Shown piece by piece: positions 42,295-51,439 of a stretch of 64,000 nucleotides of DNA. A program made the translations under genes and the position numbers. The notes beneath the pieces were generated by a model. It did no database searches. It had not been told where the DNA came from and saw only the letters and a program-made list of their open reading frames with translations. The DNA comes from Paenibacillus cremeus (GTDB lineage Bacteria; Bacillota; Bacilli; Paenibacillales; NBRC-103111), in assembly GCF_007786445.1 (NCBI RefSeq), contig NZ_VNJI01000016.1, positions 1 through 64,000 on the forward strand, in the 5' to 3' direction. Numbering within the stretch: the first letter of the stretch is position 1; every line of letters begins with the position of its first letter.

Positions 42295-43155
42295 GAATGC
42301 CCCAGCCGCAAGGGAAGGGGACGAATGCTTCCGAGTAGCGATCCCAATAAATCGATCAGGCAATGGAACTACCGTGAGAAGCTCCAATAAAGACCCGCTC
42401 ATAAGACGTGACGCAACTAAGGCCCGCGGCAAGAAAGCTGCTCCATATCCTCGTTCGGCAAATTCGGTGAGCATTTCCAGGCTGTTCAGTTCGAAATCCG
42501 CTTCCACCTCTACGCCTTGCGCACGGAACCACCCTTCGATAAATGAACGTGTCGTACTGCCGGGAGAGAGCATTAAGAGAGGCAGCTCGGTCAACCGTTC
42601 TGTTTGCACGGGCTCCTGTGAGAAGTTCGCGAACGCGGTTCCAACAACGATGCAAAAAGGCGAGGCGTGGGAGCTAACAACCTCGATTTCTTCGTCAGTA
42701 ACGGGAAGATAGACGTAGCCGAGATCAAGCGATCCTCGCTTCAAGCGCTCCAAGATATGGCTAGTCTTCTCCTGTGATAATTGAATGCGGACTTCGGGAT
42801 AACGGGCATGAAAACGATCGAGTACAGGGAGAAGAAAGTCTTTGACGATCGCACCATTCGCGCCGATCCGTAGCGTTCCTTCACTAAACTGCTTTAGTCT
42901 CTTCATGTGGCGCTCGCCTAAACTAAGTTCATCAAACGCTTGCCGGACATGCATATACAGGGCTTGTCCTTCTTCTGTTAGCCGAACCCCCTTGGAGAAA
43001 CGGTCGAACAGCACAATCCCGAGAGCCTCTTCTAGCTGTTTGATCGCATAGCTCACGGAAGGTTGTGTCATATGAAGAATTTGTGCAGCCTTAGTCAAAT
43101 TAGATGATTCGGCGGCATGGAGGAAAATGCGATACCATTCGGTGTTGGCAATCAC
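42277..43155 (-). CDS. LysR-family transcriptional regulator
   Basis: A 292-residue regulator: N-terminal winged helix-turn-helix (NLTKAAQILHMTQPSVSYAIKQLEE), then the substrate-binding-like effector domain starting GTLRIGANGAI. It is divergent from the chorismate synthase gene across about 109 nt and convergent with the VOC gene. LysR proteins usually control the divergent neighbour, so aroC-like expression is the likely target. Confidence 0.92.
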   Translation of the reverse strand: MIANTEWYRIFLHAAESSNLTKAAQILHMTQPSVSYAIKQLEEALGIVLFDRFSKGVRLTEEGQALYMHVRQAFDELSLGERHMKRLKQFSEGTLRIGANGAIVKDFLLPVLDRFHARYPEVRIQLSQEKTSHILERLKRGSLDLGYVYLPVTDEEIEVVSSHASPFCIVVGTAFANFSQEPVQTERLTELPLLMLSPGSTTRSFIEGWFRAQGVEVEADFELNSLEMLTEFAERGYGAAFLPRALVASRLMSGSLLELLTVVPLPDRFIGIATRKHSSPSLAAGAFLGMLW

Positions 43156-43264
43156 TTGTCATCAATCCATTCTATGTCAAAGTACTAAAATGCTGATTTC
43201 ATTTATTTCAAGTATACCCCTAAACTAAAACGTAGGAACATAAAAAAAGTTGGGGTGTGTTTAT

Positions 43265-44323
43265 ATGGCTGGAAGTACGTTCGGAGAGCGCTTTAAAATG
43301 ACCACATTTGGGGAATCCCATGGTGAGGCGGTAGGCGTTATTGTGGAGGGAGTCACACCAGGCGTTGAGTTGGACGAAGCATACATCCAGGTGCAAATGG
43401 ACCGCAGGAGACCAGGCCAATCCTCGGTCACGACCCCACGGAAAGAATATGATAAGATCCGAATCTTATCAGGCCTCTTCGAGGGGCGAACGACGGGGAC
43501 GCCGCTATGCATCATGTTGAACAACACAGACATGCGTCCGTCCGCGTACGATGAAATCAAATCGATGTACCGACCCGGACATGCGGACTACTCTTACGAT
43601 AAGAAATATGGGGTACGAGACTATCGCGGGAGTGGCAGGGCCTCGGGCAGAGAAACTGCAGCGCGAGTGGCTGCGGGAGCAATAGCCCGTAAGCTGCTGG
43701 AGCGCCGGAGTGTTTCGATATTGGCTTATACAACCGAAATCGGCGGCATCCGCTGCGAAACGTTTGATGAAGATGCTATTGAACATAACGCGGTGCGTGC
43801 ATGCGACCCCCTGGCAGCTAAACGCATGATTGAACGAATTGAACAGCTAGCTGCAAAGGGCGACAGTTGTGGGGGGATTGTGGAATGTAGGATTAGCGGC
43901 GTGTCTGCGGGGCTAGGGGAGCCCGTGTTTGACAAGTTGGACGCTGATCTGGCCAAGGCCATGCTGTCTATCGGTGCGGTTAAGGGGATTGAATTCGGTG
44001 CAGGCTTCCAAGCTGCTTCGATGCTAGGAAGCGAACATAACGATCAGATGGACAGCAAGGGGTTTCAGACGAATGATGCGGGTGGAATGATCGGGGGGAT
44101 TAGCACCGGTGCGGATATCGTTTTCCGAGTTGTGGTCAAACCGACCTCATCCATTTCAGTTCCACAGCAGACCGTCGATATGTACGGCAACGAACAGGAA
44201 ATTGTGACGATAGGCAGGCATGATCCTTGCATCTGCCCACGCATTGTGCCGGTCATTGAAGCGATGGCTTGCGTAGTAATCGAGGATCACTACAAGCGAC
44301 AAGCAGCCTTGTTGGATGAATAA
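43265..44323 (+). CDS. aroC: Chorismate synthase
   Basis: Converts 5-enolpyruvylshikimate 3-phosphate to chorismate, the last common step to aromatic amino acids, using reduced FMN. The 352-residue protein has the signatures GESHG, MDRRRPGQSSVTTPRKE, RGSGRASGRETAARVA and RHDPCICPRIVPV. It is shorter than the typical Bacillus enzyme (about 390) and nearer to the E. coli size. ATG 43265 has GGGGTG upstream; 15 nt of extra frame lies before it. It stands alone, away from other aro genes and next to a LysR gene, so it may be a second copy. In Bacillus subtilis the enzyme is called AroF. Confidence 0.92.
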   Translation: MAGSTFGERFKMTTFGESHGEAVGVIVEGVTPGVELDEAYIQVQMDRRRPGQSSVTTPRKEYDKIRILSGLFEGRTTGTPLCIMLNNTDMRPSAYDEIKSMYRPGHADYSYDKKYGVRDYRGSGRASGRETAARVAAGAIARKLLERRSVSILAYTTEIGGIRCETFDEDAIEHNAVRACDPLAAKRMIERIEQLAAKGDSCGGIVECRISGVSAGLGEPVFDKLDADLAKAMLSIGAVKGIEFGAGFQAASMLGSEHNDQMDSKGFQTNDAGGMIGGISTGADIVFRVVVKPTSSISVPQQTVDMYGNEQEIVTIGRHDPCICPRIVPVIEAMACVVIEDHYKRQAALLDE

Positions 44324-44561
44324 CTCATAGGAAGTAAGGTTACGCATGGTAATTACAGCGACAGTCTCGGACACCAATTTCTCGTCCATTGACTGCCGCT
44401 GTTTGTTGTGTTAGGGAGGGCATATGCGGGGCAAATTGTTTTAATGACCAAACTGCTAATTGATCATGAGGAAAATATTACTGGGACGTTTCATTAGCAT
44501 TTAATTAATTGGACAAAATAACCCCCAATAGCAATAACTTCCCTGCGAGGGGGTGGTTACG

Positions 44562-44840
44562 ATGTGGCATAACACGTGCCGGGGGGCCACTTTTACTAAC
44601 ATAACTGGAAATCTGTACATCGATTTGGCCATCCTGATGATCATAGGCTTGGGCTTCATGGGATTGAGTTTCCCTGCAATAAGAACCGAGTACAGGCAAG
44701 TAAGGCAGGAACAGAAACGAATCCTGATAATCTTAGGGGCGTTGTTGATGACGGTATCGCTTAGTATGGGGACCTTCGTTTTGGGCTGCATTTTGTTCTT
44801 AATCTCGCTTGTAAGCTTGATTGCAGAATGGACATGCTAG
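44562..44840 (+). CDS. Hypothetical small membrane protein
   Basis: A 92-residue protein with two hydrophobic segments (IDLAILMIIGLGFMGLSF and IILGALLMTVSLSMGTFVL and following residues) separated by a charged loop RTEYRQVRQEQKR. GAGGGGG lies 8 nt before ATG 44562 and a terminator follows at 44868, both supporting a real gene. No family recognised. GTG 44553 is an alternative start. Confidence 0.5.
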   Translation: MWHNTCRGATFTNITGNLYIDLAILMIIGLGFMGLSFPAIRTEYRQVRQEQKRILIILGALLMTVSLSMGTFVLGCILFLISLVSLIAEWTC

Positions 44841-44867
44841 CGGCCGAAGTGACACGAAAAATCATGG

Positions 44868-44906
44868 GACTACTCGAGAATCTAACTCGGTGGTCCTTTC
44901 TTTTTG
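44868..44906 (+). terminator. Probable intrinsic terminator
   Basis: GGACTACTCGAG can pair with CTCGGTGGTCC (with wobble and a bulge), followed by CTTTCTTTTT. Confidence 0.6.
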
Positions 44907-45012
44907 TGTATAATCATAGTAAAGCGTGAAGCTGAGAGATGGGGCGACTGAGGGTGTGCATAGTGTCAGATCACCGCTAAAAGTACGCGGCAGATGGGAG
45001 GAATTAACGACT

Positions 45013-46845
45013 ATGGAAATAGAAGCAAAAGAACACCTCAGACAGCTAAAGCATACAGATGTGCTGGTCGCGGGCGGCGGCATATCCGGTGTCTTGGCTG
45101 CCCTTGCGGCGGGGCGCAATGGAGCGAAAGTGATTCTATGCCAGGACCGGCCTGTCCTGGGAGGTAACGCCTCGTCGGAAATTCGGATGCACATCGTTGG
45201 TGCTTCGCACTCCAAGCGAGGGCAAGTGTTGGCGACGGAGGCCAGGGAGGGTGGCATTCTGGAGGAAATTCTGCTGGAATGTGCAGTCCGCAATCCGCAG
45301 CGAAGCGCTTCGGTGTTCGATCTCCTGTTATATGAAAAATGCCGGGCTGAACCGAACCTGACGCTGATGCTCAATACGACGGTGACCGGGGTGCGTATGG
45401 ACGGCAGCCGGATTGTCTCCGTTCAGGCTGTGAGGGAGAGCACGGAGCATGCTTTTGACATTTTTGCCCACATCTTCATGGACTGTACGGGAGACGGCCG
45501 TCTCGGGAAAGAGGCGGGAGCGCTTTTCACGACCGGCCGGGAGTCTTCGCGGCAATACGGGGAGTCCCATGCGGGAGAAGAAGCCGATTCGTATCGACTC
45601 GGTTCTTCCCTGCTGTTTACGGCCCGTAATATGGGCAAGCCGATGAAGTTTACTCCCCCAGTCTGGGCGAAGTCGTTTACGGAGGAGGATTTGAGGTACC
45701 GCAGCCACACCTCCTGGGAGTATGGCTATTGGTGGGTAGAGTTCGGCGGCCAGCTGAATACGATTGCCGATAATGAGCTGATTCGCGATGAGCTGCTCGC
45801 CATCATGATGGGCGTATGGGACCACATCAAGAACAGCGGCCATCATCCGGAGTCGGAGAACTGGGCGCTGGATTGGTTCGGCTTCGTGCCGGGCAAGCGG
45901 GAATCGCGCCGATTTATCGGCAAGCATCTGCTCACTCAGAGGGATTTGGAGCACGCCATCCATTTTGAAGACGTGATGGCTTATGGTGGCTGGCCGATGG
46001 ATACGCACCCTCCCCAGGGGATCGAGGCCAAGGACAGCGATCCTTGCTCGCAGCCGGTGACCAACTTCGTGTACGGGATTCCGCTGCGCTCCCTGATCAG
46101 CGCCAACGTGGATAATCTGATGTTTGCCGGGCGCAATATTTCCGCTACGCACATTGCGTTTTCCAGCACGAGGGTGATGGCGACCTGCGGTGTGATGGGG
46201 CAAGGCGCCGGCACGTTCGCGGCCATGGCGATTCAGGAAGGGCTGCCGTTGGAGAAGGCGTGGCCAAACCAGGAGCTGATCCGCCGAACGCAGCAGCAGC
46301 TGATCCGGCAGGATGCGTTTCTGCCCGGCATTGCTGCGGGCCGCAACCTGGCAAGTGAAGCCCAGGTGCGGGCCTCGTCCGAGCAGCCGGAAGGGCCGGC
46401 AGCGAATGTGATCGACGGGCACACCCGGTCCATGAATGGTGCAAGGGGCCTGCGTCCCGATCTGGTCACCAGCCCCGGCACTCACCGCTGGATGTCTCTT
46501 CCCGACGACCCGCAGCCCTGGATCGAGCTGGAATGGGAAACGCCAGTGTCTCTAAGCGAAATCACCATCGTGCTCGACACGGGCATGCACCGGAGAGTGA
46601 CGCTGACGCATGATGAGGCGCTGCAAAAGCAGCTCGTCTGGGGACCGCAGCCGGAAACGCTGAAGGAGTTCCGGGTCTTGGCGGAGTGCCAGCAGGTAAA
46701 GGCGCAGGTGATGCACATCAAGGATAACTACCAGCGGCAGGTGACTTGCCAAACGCAGCTGGAGCAAGTGCGCAAGCTTCGCGTGGAGGTATGGGGTACG
46801 AACGGATTGGATCACGCTCGTATTTTCGAAATTCGATGCTACTGA
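45013..46845 (+). CDS. FAD-dependent oxidoreductase (FAD_oxidored family) with discoidin-like C-terminus
   Basis: A 610-residue flavoprotein. The N-terminus holds the FAD Rossmann motif [18 protein letters not shown] followed by [14 protein letters not shown], characteristic of the PF12831-type family often found in polysaccharide-use loci. [30 protein letters not shown] is the second cofactor region (about residues 370-400). After about residue 465 ([18 protein letters not shown]) there is a beta-sandwich resembling F5/8-type (discoidin) carbohydrate-binding modules. No signal peptide. ATG 45013 has GGGAGG 10 nt upstream and TATAAT lies at 44909. Reaction unknown; a sugar-linked redox step is a guess. 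Confidence 0.85.
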   Translation: MEIEAKEHLRQLKHTDVLVAGGGISGVLAALAAGRNGAKVILCQDRPVLGGNASSEIRMHIVGASHSKRGQVLATEAREGGILEEILLECAVRNPQRSASVFDLLLYEKCRAEPNLTLMLNTTVTGVRMDGSRIVSVQAVRESTEHAFDIFAHIFMDCTGDGRLGKEAGALFTTGRESSRQYGESHAGEEADSYRLGSSLLFTARNMGKPMKFTPPVWAKSFTEEDLRYRSHTSWEYGYWWVEFGGQLNTIADNELIRDELLAIMMGVWDHIKNSGHHPESENWALDWFGFVPGKRESRRFIGKHLLTQRDLEHAIHFEDVMAYGGWPMDTHPPQGIEAKDSDPCSQPVTNFVYGIPLRSLISANVDNLMFAGRNISATHIAFSSTRVMATCGVMGQGAGTFAAMAIQEGLPLEKAWPNQELIRRTQQQLIRQDAFLPGIAAGRNLASEAQVRASSEQPEGPAANVIDGHTRSMNGARGLRPDLVTSPGTHRWMSLPDDPQPWIELEWETPVSLSEITIVLDTGMHRRVTLTHDEALQKQLVWGPQPETLKEFRVLAECQQVKAQVMHIKDNYQRQVTCQTQLEQVRKLRVEVWGTNGLDHARIFEIRCY

Positions 46846-47001
46846 TGCTAGAGAAGGGGCGACTGCCGCATGGACATTTAGCACACATCCGGCAGGGTAT
46901 GTGGAGCTTACGAATTAACGCCAATAATTAGAGGTGGCACGAGTTTGCAGAAGCATTTGCGGCGCATGGAACGAAGCTCAAGCGGAAACGCGAAGTAAAA
47001 T

Positions 47002-47040
47002 AAAACCTGCCTCGGCTTAACGACCGGGGCAGGTTTTTTG
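47002..47040. terminator. Bidirectional intrinsic terminator
   Basis: AAAACCTGCC..CGG pairs with CCG..GGCAGGTTTTTT; T-rich sequence follows on both strands, serving the FAD oxidoreductase gene and the convergent ger operon. Confidence 0.88.
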
Positions 47041-47067
47041 CTTACGACTTCGCACATTCAACTCTTC

Positions 47068-48162
47068 CTAGTGGGTACTCTTCGCCATTTTCTTGCGGAA
47101 GCTTGCCACGAGCAGTAATATCAGCGGTAGCAGCAGCATGTACATGGGGATATCGATTGGTGCTACTAGTCTTCCTTGTAATCCCAAAGTGAGATAATTT
47201 GGAAACCCCCACAAGCTAAAGACCAGAATCAGCAAACCAACCGGAAATACGATCGGCCGAACATCTGAAAGCTTCATCCATTGACCGATAGAATAAGTAG
47301 ACACATAATAAAACACCGCGATCTTCACGAAGTTTCCGGCAATCCACATGGCCAGAAGCAAGGCCTCTAAATTCTCAAAGAAGTCTGCGATGCTGAGATA
47401 ACGAAAGGCCGTCAGCATGGGATACGTTTTGTTTCCTACATCCACACCAAACAAAAATAAGGTGATCAGGTTGATAAATACCATACTAGCTATGATAGCA
47501 GCTAGAGAAAGCAAGGCCCATTTCTTTCCCTTTTGAGGATCCTTTAAGCAGGGCAAAAAGAAGGACATAAGAAAAAGCTGAGATACCCACGCCTGAGGGC
47601 CGATGGCTCCCTTAAGGACAGGGGTAATCCCATGGCCTAGAATGGGAAATATATTTTTAATGTGCATGTCAGGAATTAGCAAAAGGAGAAAGAAAATCGG
47701 CGAAATAAAGATGGGAGTTAGAATCACGGCACTCCTAGCGATCATCTCCGCTCCTCCTAGAACGGCAAAGGCTGCGAGCAGCAGCATCAAGCCTATGATT
47801 AACAATATCGGTGTATTGAACAGGAAGTTGCCCTTAACAAATTCAGCATATTGCCTGGCAATAGCACCAGTGGAGAAAAGCATATCTAAGATGAAAAATA
47901 GAGCTACAAGTTTCCCTAGGATTTTCCCGAGGATTTGCTCCATGTATTCCGCTATGGTCTTTTTGGGGTATATTTTATGGAGCTGGACTGCAGAAGCAAT
48001 GGATAGATAACCGGACACAATGGTAAACAGACCTGTCATCCAAAAATCATTTCTGGCATAGTACGCCGAACTGGCGGGCAGGATTAAGAAACCTGTGGCG
48101 AGTACGGTCGGATAAAGTAATATCCCAAGTTGGAATGATGAAATTTGTCCTTTCTCCAGCAT
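47068..48162 (-). CDS. GerAB/GerKB-family spore germination permease (B subunit)
   Basis: A 364-residue protein with about ten membrane helices of the amino-acid transporter-like fold. The N-terminus ISSFQLGILLYPTVLATGFL and YARNDFWMTGL are typical of GerXB subunits. In the spore inner membrane, this subunit binds or helps sense the germinant with the A and C subunits. It is the last gene of the A-C-D-B operon, 32 nt after the small subunit, and a terminator follows. The germinant cannot be inferred. Confidence 0.93.
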   Translation of the reverse strand: MLEKGQISSFQLGILLYPTVLATGFLILPASSAYYARNDFWMTGLFTIVSGYLSIASAVQLHKIYPKKTIAEYMEQILGKILGKLVALFFILDMLFSTGAIARQYAEFVKGNFLFNTPILLIIGLMLLLAAFAVLGGAEMIARSAVILTPIFISPIFFLLLLIPDMHIKNIFPILGHGITPVLKGAIGPQAWVSQLFLMSFFLPCLKDPQKGKKWALLSLAAIIASMVFINLITLFLFGVDVGNKTYPMLTAFRYLSIADFFENLEALLLAMWIAGNFVKIAVFYYVSTYSIGQWMKLSDVRPIVFPVGLLILVFSLWGFPNYLTLGLQGRLVAPIDIPMYMLLLPLILLLVASFRKKMAKSTH

Positions 48163-48194
48163 CCGTTGTCACCTTCCTCAATAATTGACTGTCC

Positions 48195-48416
48195 TCACGG
48201 TTCTAAAAGTACCCTAATCAGCGGTTCATAAAGGTTGTGAAGCAGCTGTGTAGGACCGGGTGTGTGAGGCAGATCAAAATAGAACATCACCCAGGACACA
48301 AGGAGTATTGTTACGAACGTGGCCCGATCTTGGAACGGTTTTTGTTTCAGCTTCGGCCATTCTATGCAAAAGATCAATAGGACGGTCACCGTAGCTCCCC
48401 AGAAAACCCAATTCAT
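48195..48416 (-). CDS. Small two-helix protein, germinant receptor D-subunit-like
   Basis: A 73-residue protein with two hydrophobic segments (VFWGATVTVLLIFCIEW and TFVTILLVSWVMFYF) and a polar C-terminus. Its size, topology and place inside a ger operon match the small D subunits reported for several germinant receptors, which modulate receptor function. Its ATG overlaps the TGA stop of the C-subunit gene by 4 nt, so it is translationally coupled. Confidence 0.7.
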   Translation of the reverse strand: MNWVFWGATVTVLLIFCIEWPKLKQKPFQDRATFVTILLVSWVMFYFDLPHTPGPTQLLHNLYEPLIRVLLEP

Positions 48417-49591
48417 TGCTCCACCTCTTCCTTGGGTACTCCCCCCGGATAATTGGTAAGACCAGGTCTCAATATACGGGCCTCAATTTCCGTACGTACT
48501 TCAACTTTAGGGAACAAGTCCGCCCAATGGTTTTTTACCTTTTCCCACTCTTTGGGATATTTTTCATGAAACTCCTTAGCAAAGCCCAGTACGTCTACCT
48601 TTACCTCTTGCTGCACTACGTGAAGAGCAAGCTCGATCCGCTCACGGACATCTTCCTTGAATGCCTTTTCTATCTTATTAAAAGCTTCAGGCTTCATGGG
48701 ATTCAGCATGGAACCGTTTTGAACAATGTCTCCTTCCGTCTTTACTTTCACCGTGATGATCCAATGATCCCCTTCAATGGAGGGAATTAGCTTTACGCTG
48801 GCTTTAACCGGATTTAAAGACACCTTTTCCTTTCCATCATTCAGCTTAAAGGTGCTTGTATATTCTTCGATTTCATTTCGGATCCACATGACACCTCGAG
48901 TCACTTTATCTGAAATCTCCGCGACCATTCGATCTTTCTTGAAAATGGCGGTTCCAAAAATATAAGGAATGGTTTCATAGGATTTCATCGTTTCTTCCGG
49001 CTGAAGAATTTTAATCAACGGAATGATGGCTGATTGAGATTCTCCTTTTAACATCATGGATACTTGTTCCATCGTGGTTCCGATGCCCGTCTTGTTTTTG
49101 GCTAGCTTTCGCAGTGCTGTGGCCGAGGTGCGTTCAAGCGGAGGAAGCACTTTTAGGGCTTCTGATGCCATTCCTTCACTGACAAAAATAAAGGCACGCT
49201 CTCTTGGCTGAGGGTGACGCACCAAAAAATCGAATTGCTCCCGGATTCCCTTCTTCGCGAAGCCTTCGCTGAATATGAATGCCTTGCATTGACCCCAAAA
49301 TAATTTCCGGGGAATTTTCGCTTGAAGCTTCGCCAAAGCATCGGCCGTATCTTCCCCTTTTTCAGCGCGTACGAGGGTCTGTCGTTCCCCGCCGCCGCCA
49401 CCTTCACCGGATGAGCCTTTTTGACTTTTAGGGATGAAAATTTGTGCGCTGATTTGAACTTGATTATTGCCCGCGGTATCGAAAGCTAATGCTGTAACCA
49501 AAGCCAAATCGTTGATTTCCATCCGGTCCCAGCAGCCGCTAATCATCAAACAAGTCAGGAGGGTGATCACTAAGCTCAGTTTTTTTTTCAT
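48413..49591 (-). CDS. Ger(x)C-family spore germination lipoprotein (C subunit)
   Basis: A 392-residue lipoprotein: signal peptide with lipobox MISGCWD (Cys20), then the conserved start DRMEINDLALVTALAFD. A Gly-rich insert (GSSGEGGGGGERQ) lies near residue 65. GerC subunits are anchored to the outer face of the spore inner membrane and are essential parts of the receptor. It lies 25 nt after the A-subunit gene. Confidence 0.93.
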   Translation of the reverse strand: MKKKLSLVITLLTCLMISGCWDRMEINDLALVTALAFDTAGNNQVQISAQIFIPKSQKGSSGEGGGGGERQTLVRAEKGEDTADALAKLQAKIPRKLFWGQCKAFIFSEGFAKKGIREQFDFLVRHPQPRERAFIFVSEGMASEALKVLPPLERTSATALRKLAKNKTGIGTTMEQVSMMLKGESQSAIIPLIKILQPEETMKSYETIPYIFGTAIFKKDRMVAEISDKVTRGVMWIRNEIEEYTSTFKLNDGKEKVSLNPVKASVKLIPSIEGDHWIITVKVKTEGDIVQNGSMLNPMKPEAFNKIEKAFKEDVRERIELALHVVQQEVKVDVLGFAKEFHEKYPKEWEKVKNHWADLFPKVEVRTEIEARILRPGLTNYPGGVPKEEVEQ

Positions 49592-49615
49592 ATAGCTTGG
49601 TTCCTTCTAAAGAAA

Positions 49616-51211
49616 TTATCCCTCATCTTCTCTTCCTGGGGCCGGTTTTTGGTTGGGTGCTTGACGGTATGGATTGCTCCCTCCCGTAAGGTGTGGACGT
49701 GTATCCAGCATCCACAAAGGAGACCTGATCAGTACGTCTCTCAGCTCCTTCGATCTTGGGGTAGCCAGGGAGGAGAGATAGGGAACGCCGAAGGAGGTTA
49801 ACTGGCACATGTGAAGAATAATGGCGATAAAACCCGTCATGACCCCCAGAAGCCCTAGCGTTCCTGCCAGGATCATCATTGGAAAACGTAAAATTCGGAG
49901 GGCAATCCCCGTGATATATCTTGGAATCATAAAGGAAGAGATGCCACCGATCGCAACCACGATCACCATCGGAGCCGAAATGAGGCCGGCCTGTACGGCC
50001 GCTTGTCCGATGACAAGCGCACCGACAATACTGACGGCAGCACCAATTTGTTTCGGCAATCGCACCCCAGCCTCACGCAGCGCTTCAAAGAAAACCTCCA
50101 TGATCAACGCCTCAACCAGTGCCGGAAAGGGGATCGCTTCTCTGGAGCTTGACATAGAGAAGAGCAGGGATCCAGGGATCATCTCTTGATGAAAACTTAG
50201 AATCGCCACATACAACGACGGAAGAAAGAGAGAGATAAAGGTAAATCCGTAACGCATCCACCGCGTGAACGTACCGATCAAATACCCTTGATAATAATCC
50301 TCTTGACTCTGCATGATGGACATAAAGGTAATGGGAGCGATTAAGACAAAAGGAGTGCCTTCCGTAATAATAGCAATTCTTCCTTCTAACAAATTGGCGC
50401 ATGTTACATCAGGGCGTTCCGTATTAAGCATTTGCGGAAATGGAGAATAGTGGTGCTCCTGAAGCAGCTCCTGAATATAACCGCTCTCCAGAACTCCATC
50501 GATCTTGATACTCTGGATCCGCTGCTTTATTTTTTCCACCACGGTCATATCCGCGATTCCGTCGATATAAGCGATGGCGATATTGGTTTGAGTGTATTCA
50601 CCTACAACTATGGATTCCATTTTTAAATGAGGACTTTTGATAATCCGGCGTATTTGAGAGGTATTGACCCGGAGGGTTTCCGTAAAGCCCTCCCGCGGAC
50701 CTCTAATTCCGGCCTCTGCCGAAGGCTCCTCGACCGCACGTTTTTCCCATTTGCTTAATCCTAAGGCGAGCCCTTGAGTCTCGTTATCCATGAGCAAAAT
50801 CGGAAGGCCATTGGAAAGGCACTCGATGCATTTGGCAATGGTACTAAATGGTTTTACCTGCGTAACGGTTAAGCGCTGCTCGACAGCCTTCAAAAAATCG
50901 GCGCTTTCCTCTAGTTCATCCCGTAGGAGAGGAGTAAAAACATGCTCTTCGATCCCTTCAGAATCCGATAACCCATCAATATAAACTAAGATGGCTTTCG
51001 TATTTTTCCCAATGATAAAAGAACGGAACACCACATCCGAGCAATTGGCATAAATGGAGCACAGGAGATTCTCATTGCGCTTCAAGCTAGGGGAAAGCTC
51101 CTGTTCCAATAGGTGATTGCTAGGTGTTTGCGGTGGCTGCTGATCCATCTTCTCGGTTTGTTTCTTTCCTGACTGTTTCAATAGGTATTTGATAAAACCG
51201 AGCTTCAACAT
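49616..51211 (-). CDS. GerA-family spore germination protein (A subunit)
   Basis: About 531 residues. A soluble N-terminal domain precedes a cytoplasmic/membrane module; family segments are VAIAYIDG-like (NIAIAYIDGIADMTVVEKI), LLEGRIAIITEGTPFVLIAP and the helix cluster PKQIGAAVSIVGALVIGQAA. It is the A subunit of the receptor that forms an oligomer in the spore inner membrane. ATG 51211 has TTTGGAGGGA 11 nt upstream; ATG 51235 has only AAAGG directly against it. First gene of the operon. Confidence 0.92.
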   Translation of the reverse strand: MLKLGFIKYLLKQSGKKQTEKMDQQPPQTPSNHLLEQELSPSLKRNENLLCSIYANCSDVVFRSFIIGKNTKAILVYIDGLSDSEGIEEHVFTPLLRDELEESADFLKAVEQRLTVTQVKPFSTIAKCIECLSNGLPILLMDNETQGLALGLSKWEKRAVEEPSAEAGIRGPREGFTETLRVNTSQIRRIIKSPHLKMESIVVGEYTQTNIAIAYIDGIADMTVVEKIKQRIQSIKIDGVLESGYIQELLQEHHYSPFPQMLNTERPDVTCANLLEGRIAIITEGTPFVLIAPITFMSIMQSQEDYYQGYLIGTFTRWMRYGFTFISLFLPSLYVAILSFHQEMIPGSLLFSMSSSREAIPFPALVEALIMEVFFEALREAGVRLPKQIGAAVSIVGALVIGQAAVQAGLISAPMVIVVAIGGISSFMIPRYITGIALRILRFPMMILAGTLGLLGVMTGFIAIILHMCQLTSFGVPYLSSLATPRSKELRDVLIRSPLWMLDTRPHLTGGSNPYRQAPNQKPAPGREDEG

Positions 51212-51267
51212 TGAGGCAGATTCCCTCCAAATCATTCCTTTGTCTTATCATGCCTTGTCCTTCCTTA

Positions 51268-51311
51268 ATTATGCAAAAAAAAGAAGGCTTGCTAAAATAT
51301 AGCAGACCTTC
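51268..51311 (-). terminator. Minus-strand intrinsic terminator in the leader region of the ger operon
   Basis: On the minus strand GAAGGTCTGCT pairs with AGCAAGCCTTC (one mismatch, one wobble) followed by eight T. It lies between the divergent gene starts and upstream of gerA-like 51211, so no minus-strand gene precedes it. Confidence 0.6.
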
Positions 51312-51316
51312 CTATA

Positions 51317-51348
51317 GCCGATGCGTTCCGCATCAGTGGCATTTTTTT
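51317..51348 (+). terminator. Plus-strand intrinsic terminator in the leader region of the MFS gene
   Basis: GCC-GATGCG-TTC-CGCATC-AGT-GGC followed by seven T. It is upstream of the MFS start at 51440, with no plus-strand gene before it. Confidence 0.6.
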
Positions 51349-51439
51349 GCACTATGCCATGGCGCAATAACACACCTCTCCTCAGGAGGGAAATATGGTA
51401 ATATGAATTACAAAATCCCCGGGAGCAGGAGAGTAAATC

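Noticed and set aside
44346-44414. A 22-codon frame after chorismate synthase with a loose ribosome site
   Set aside because: No hairpin or downstream gene arrangement supports a leader role and the ribosome site is poor.
45328-46485. A 385-codon minus-strand open frame inside the FAD oxidoreductase gene
   Set aside because: Shadow of a GC-rich gene: high Arg/His content, no family motif, no ribosome site.
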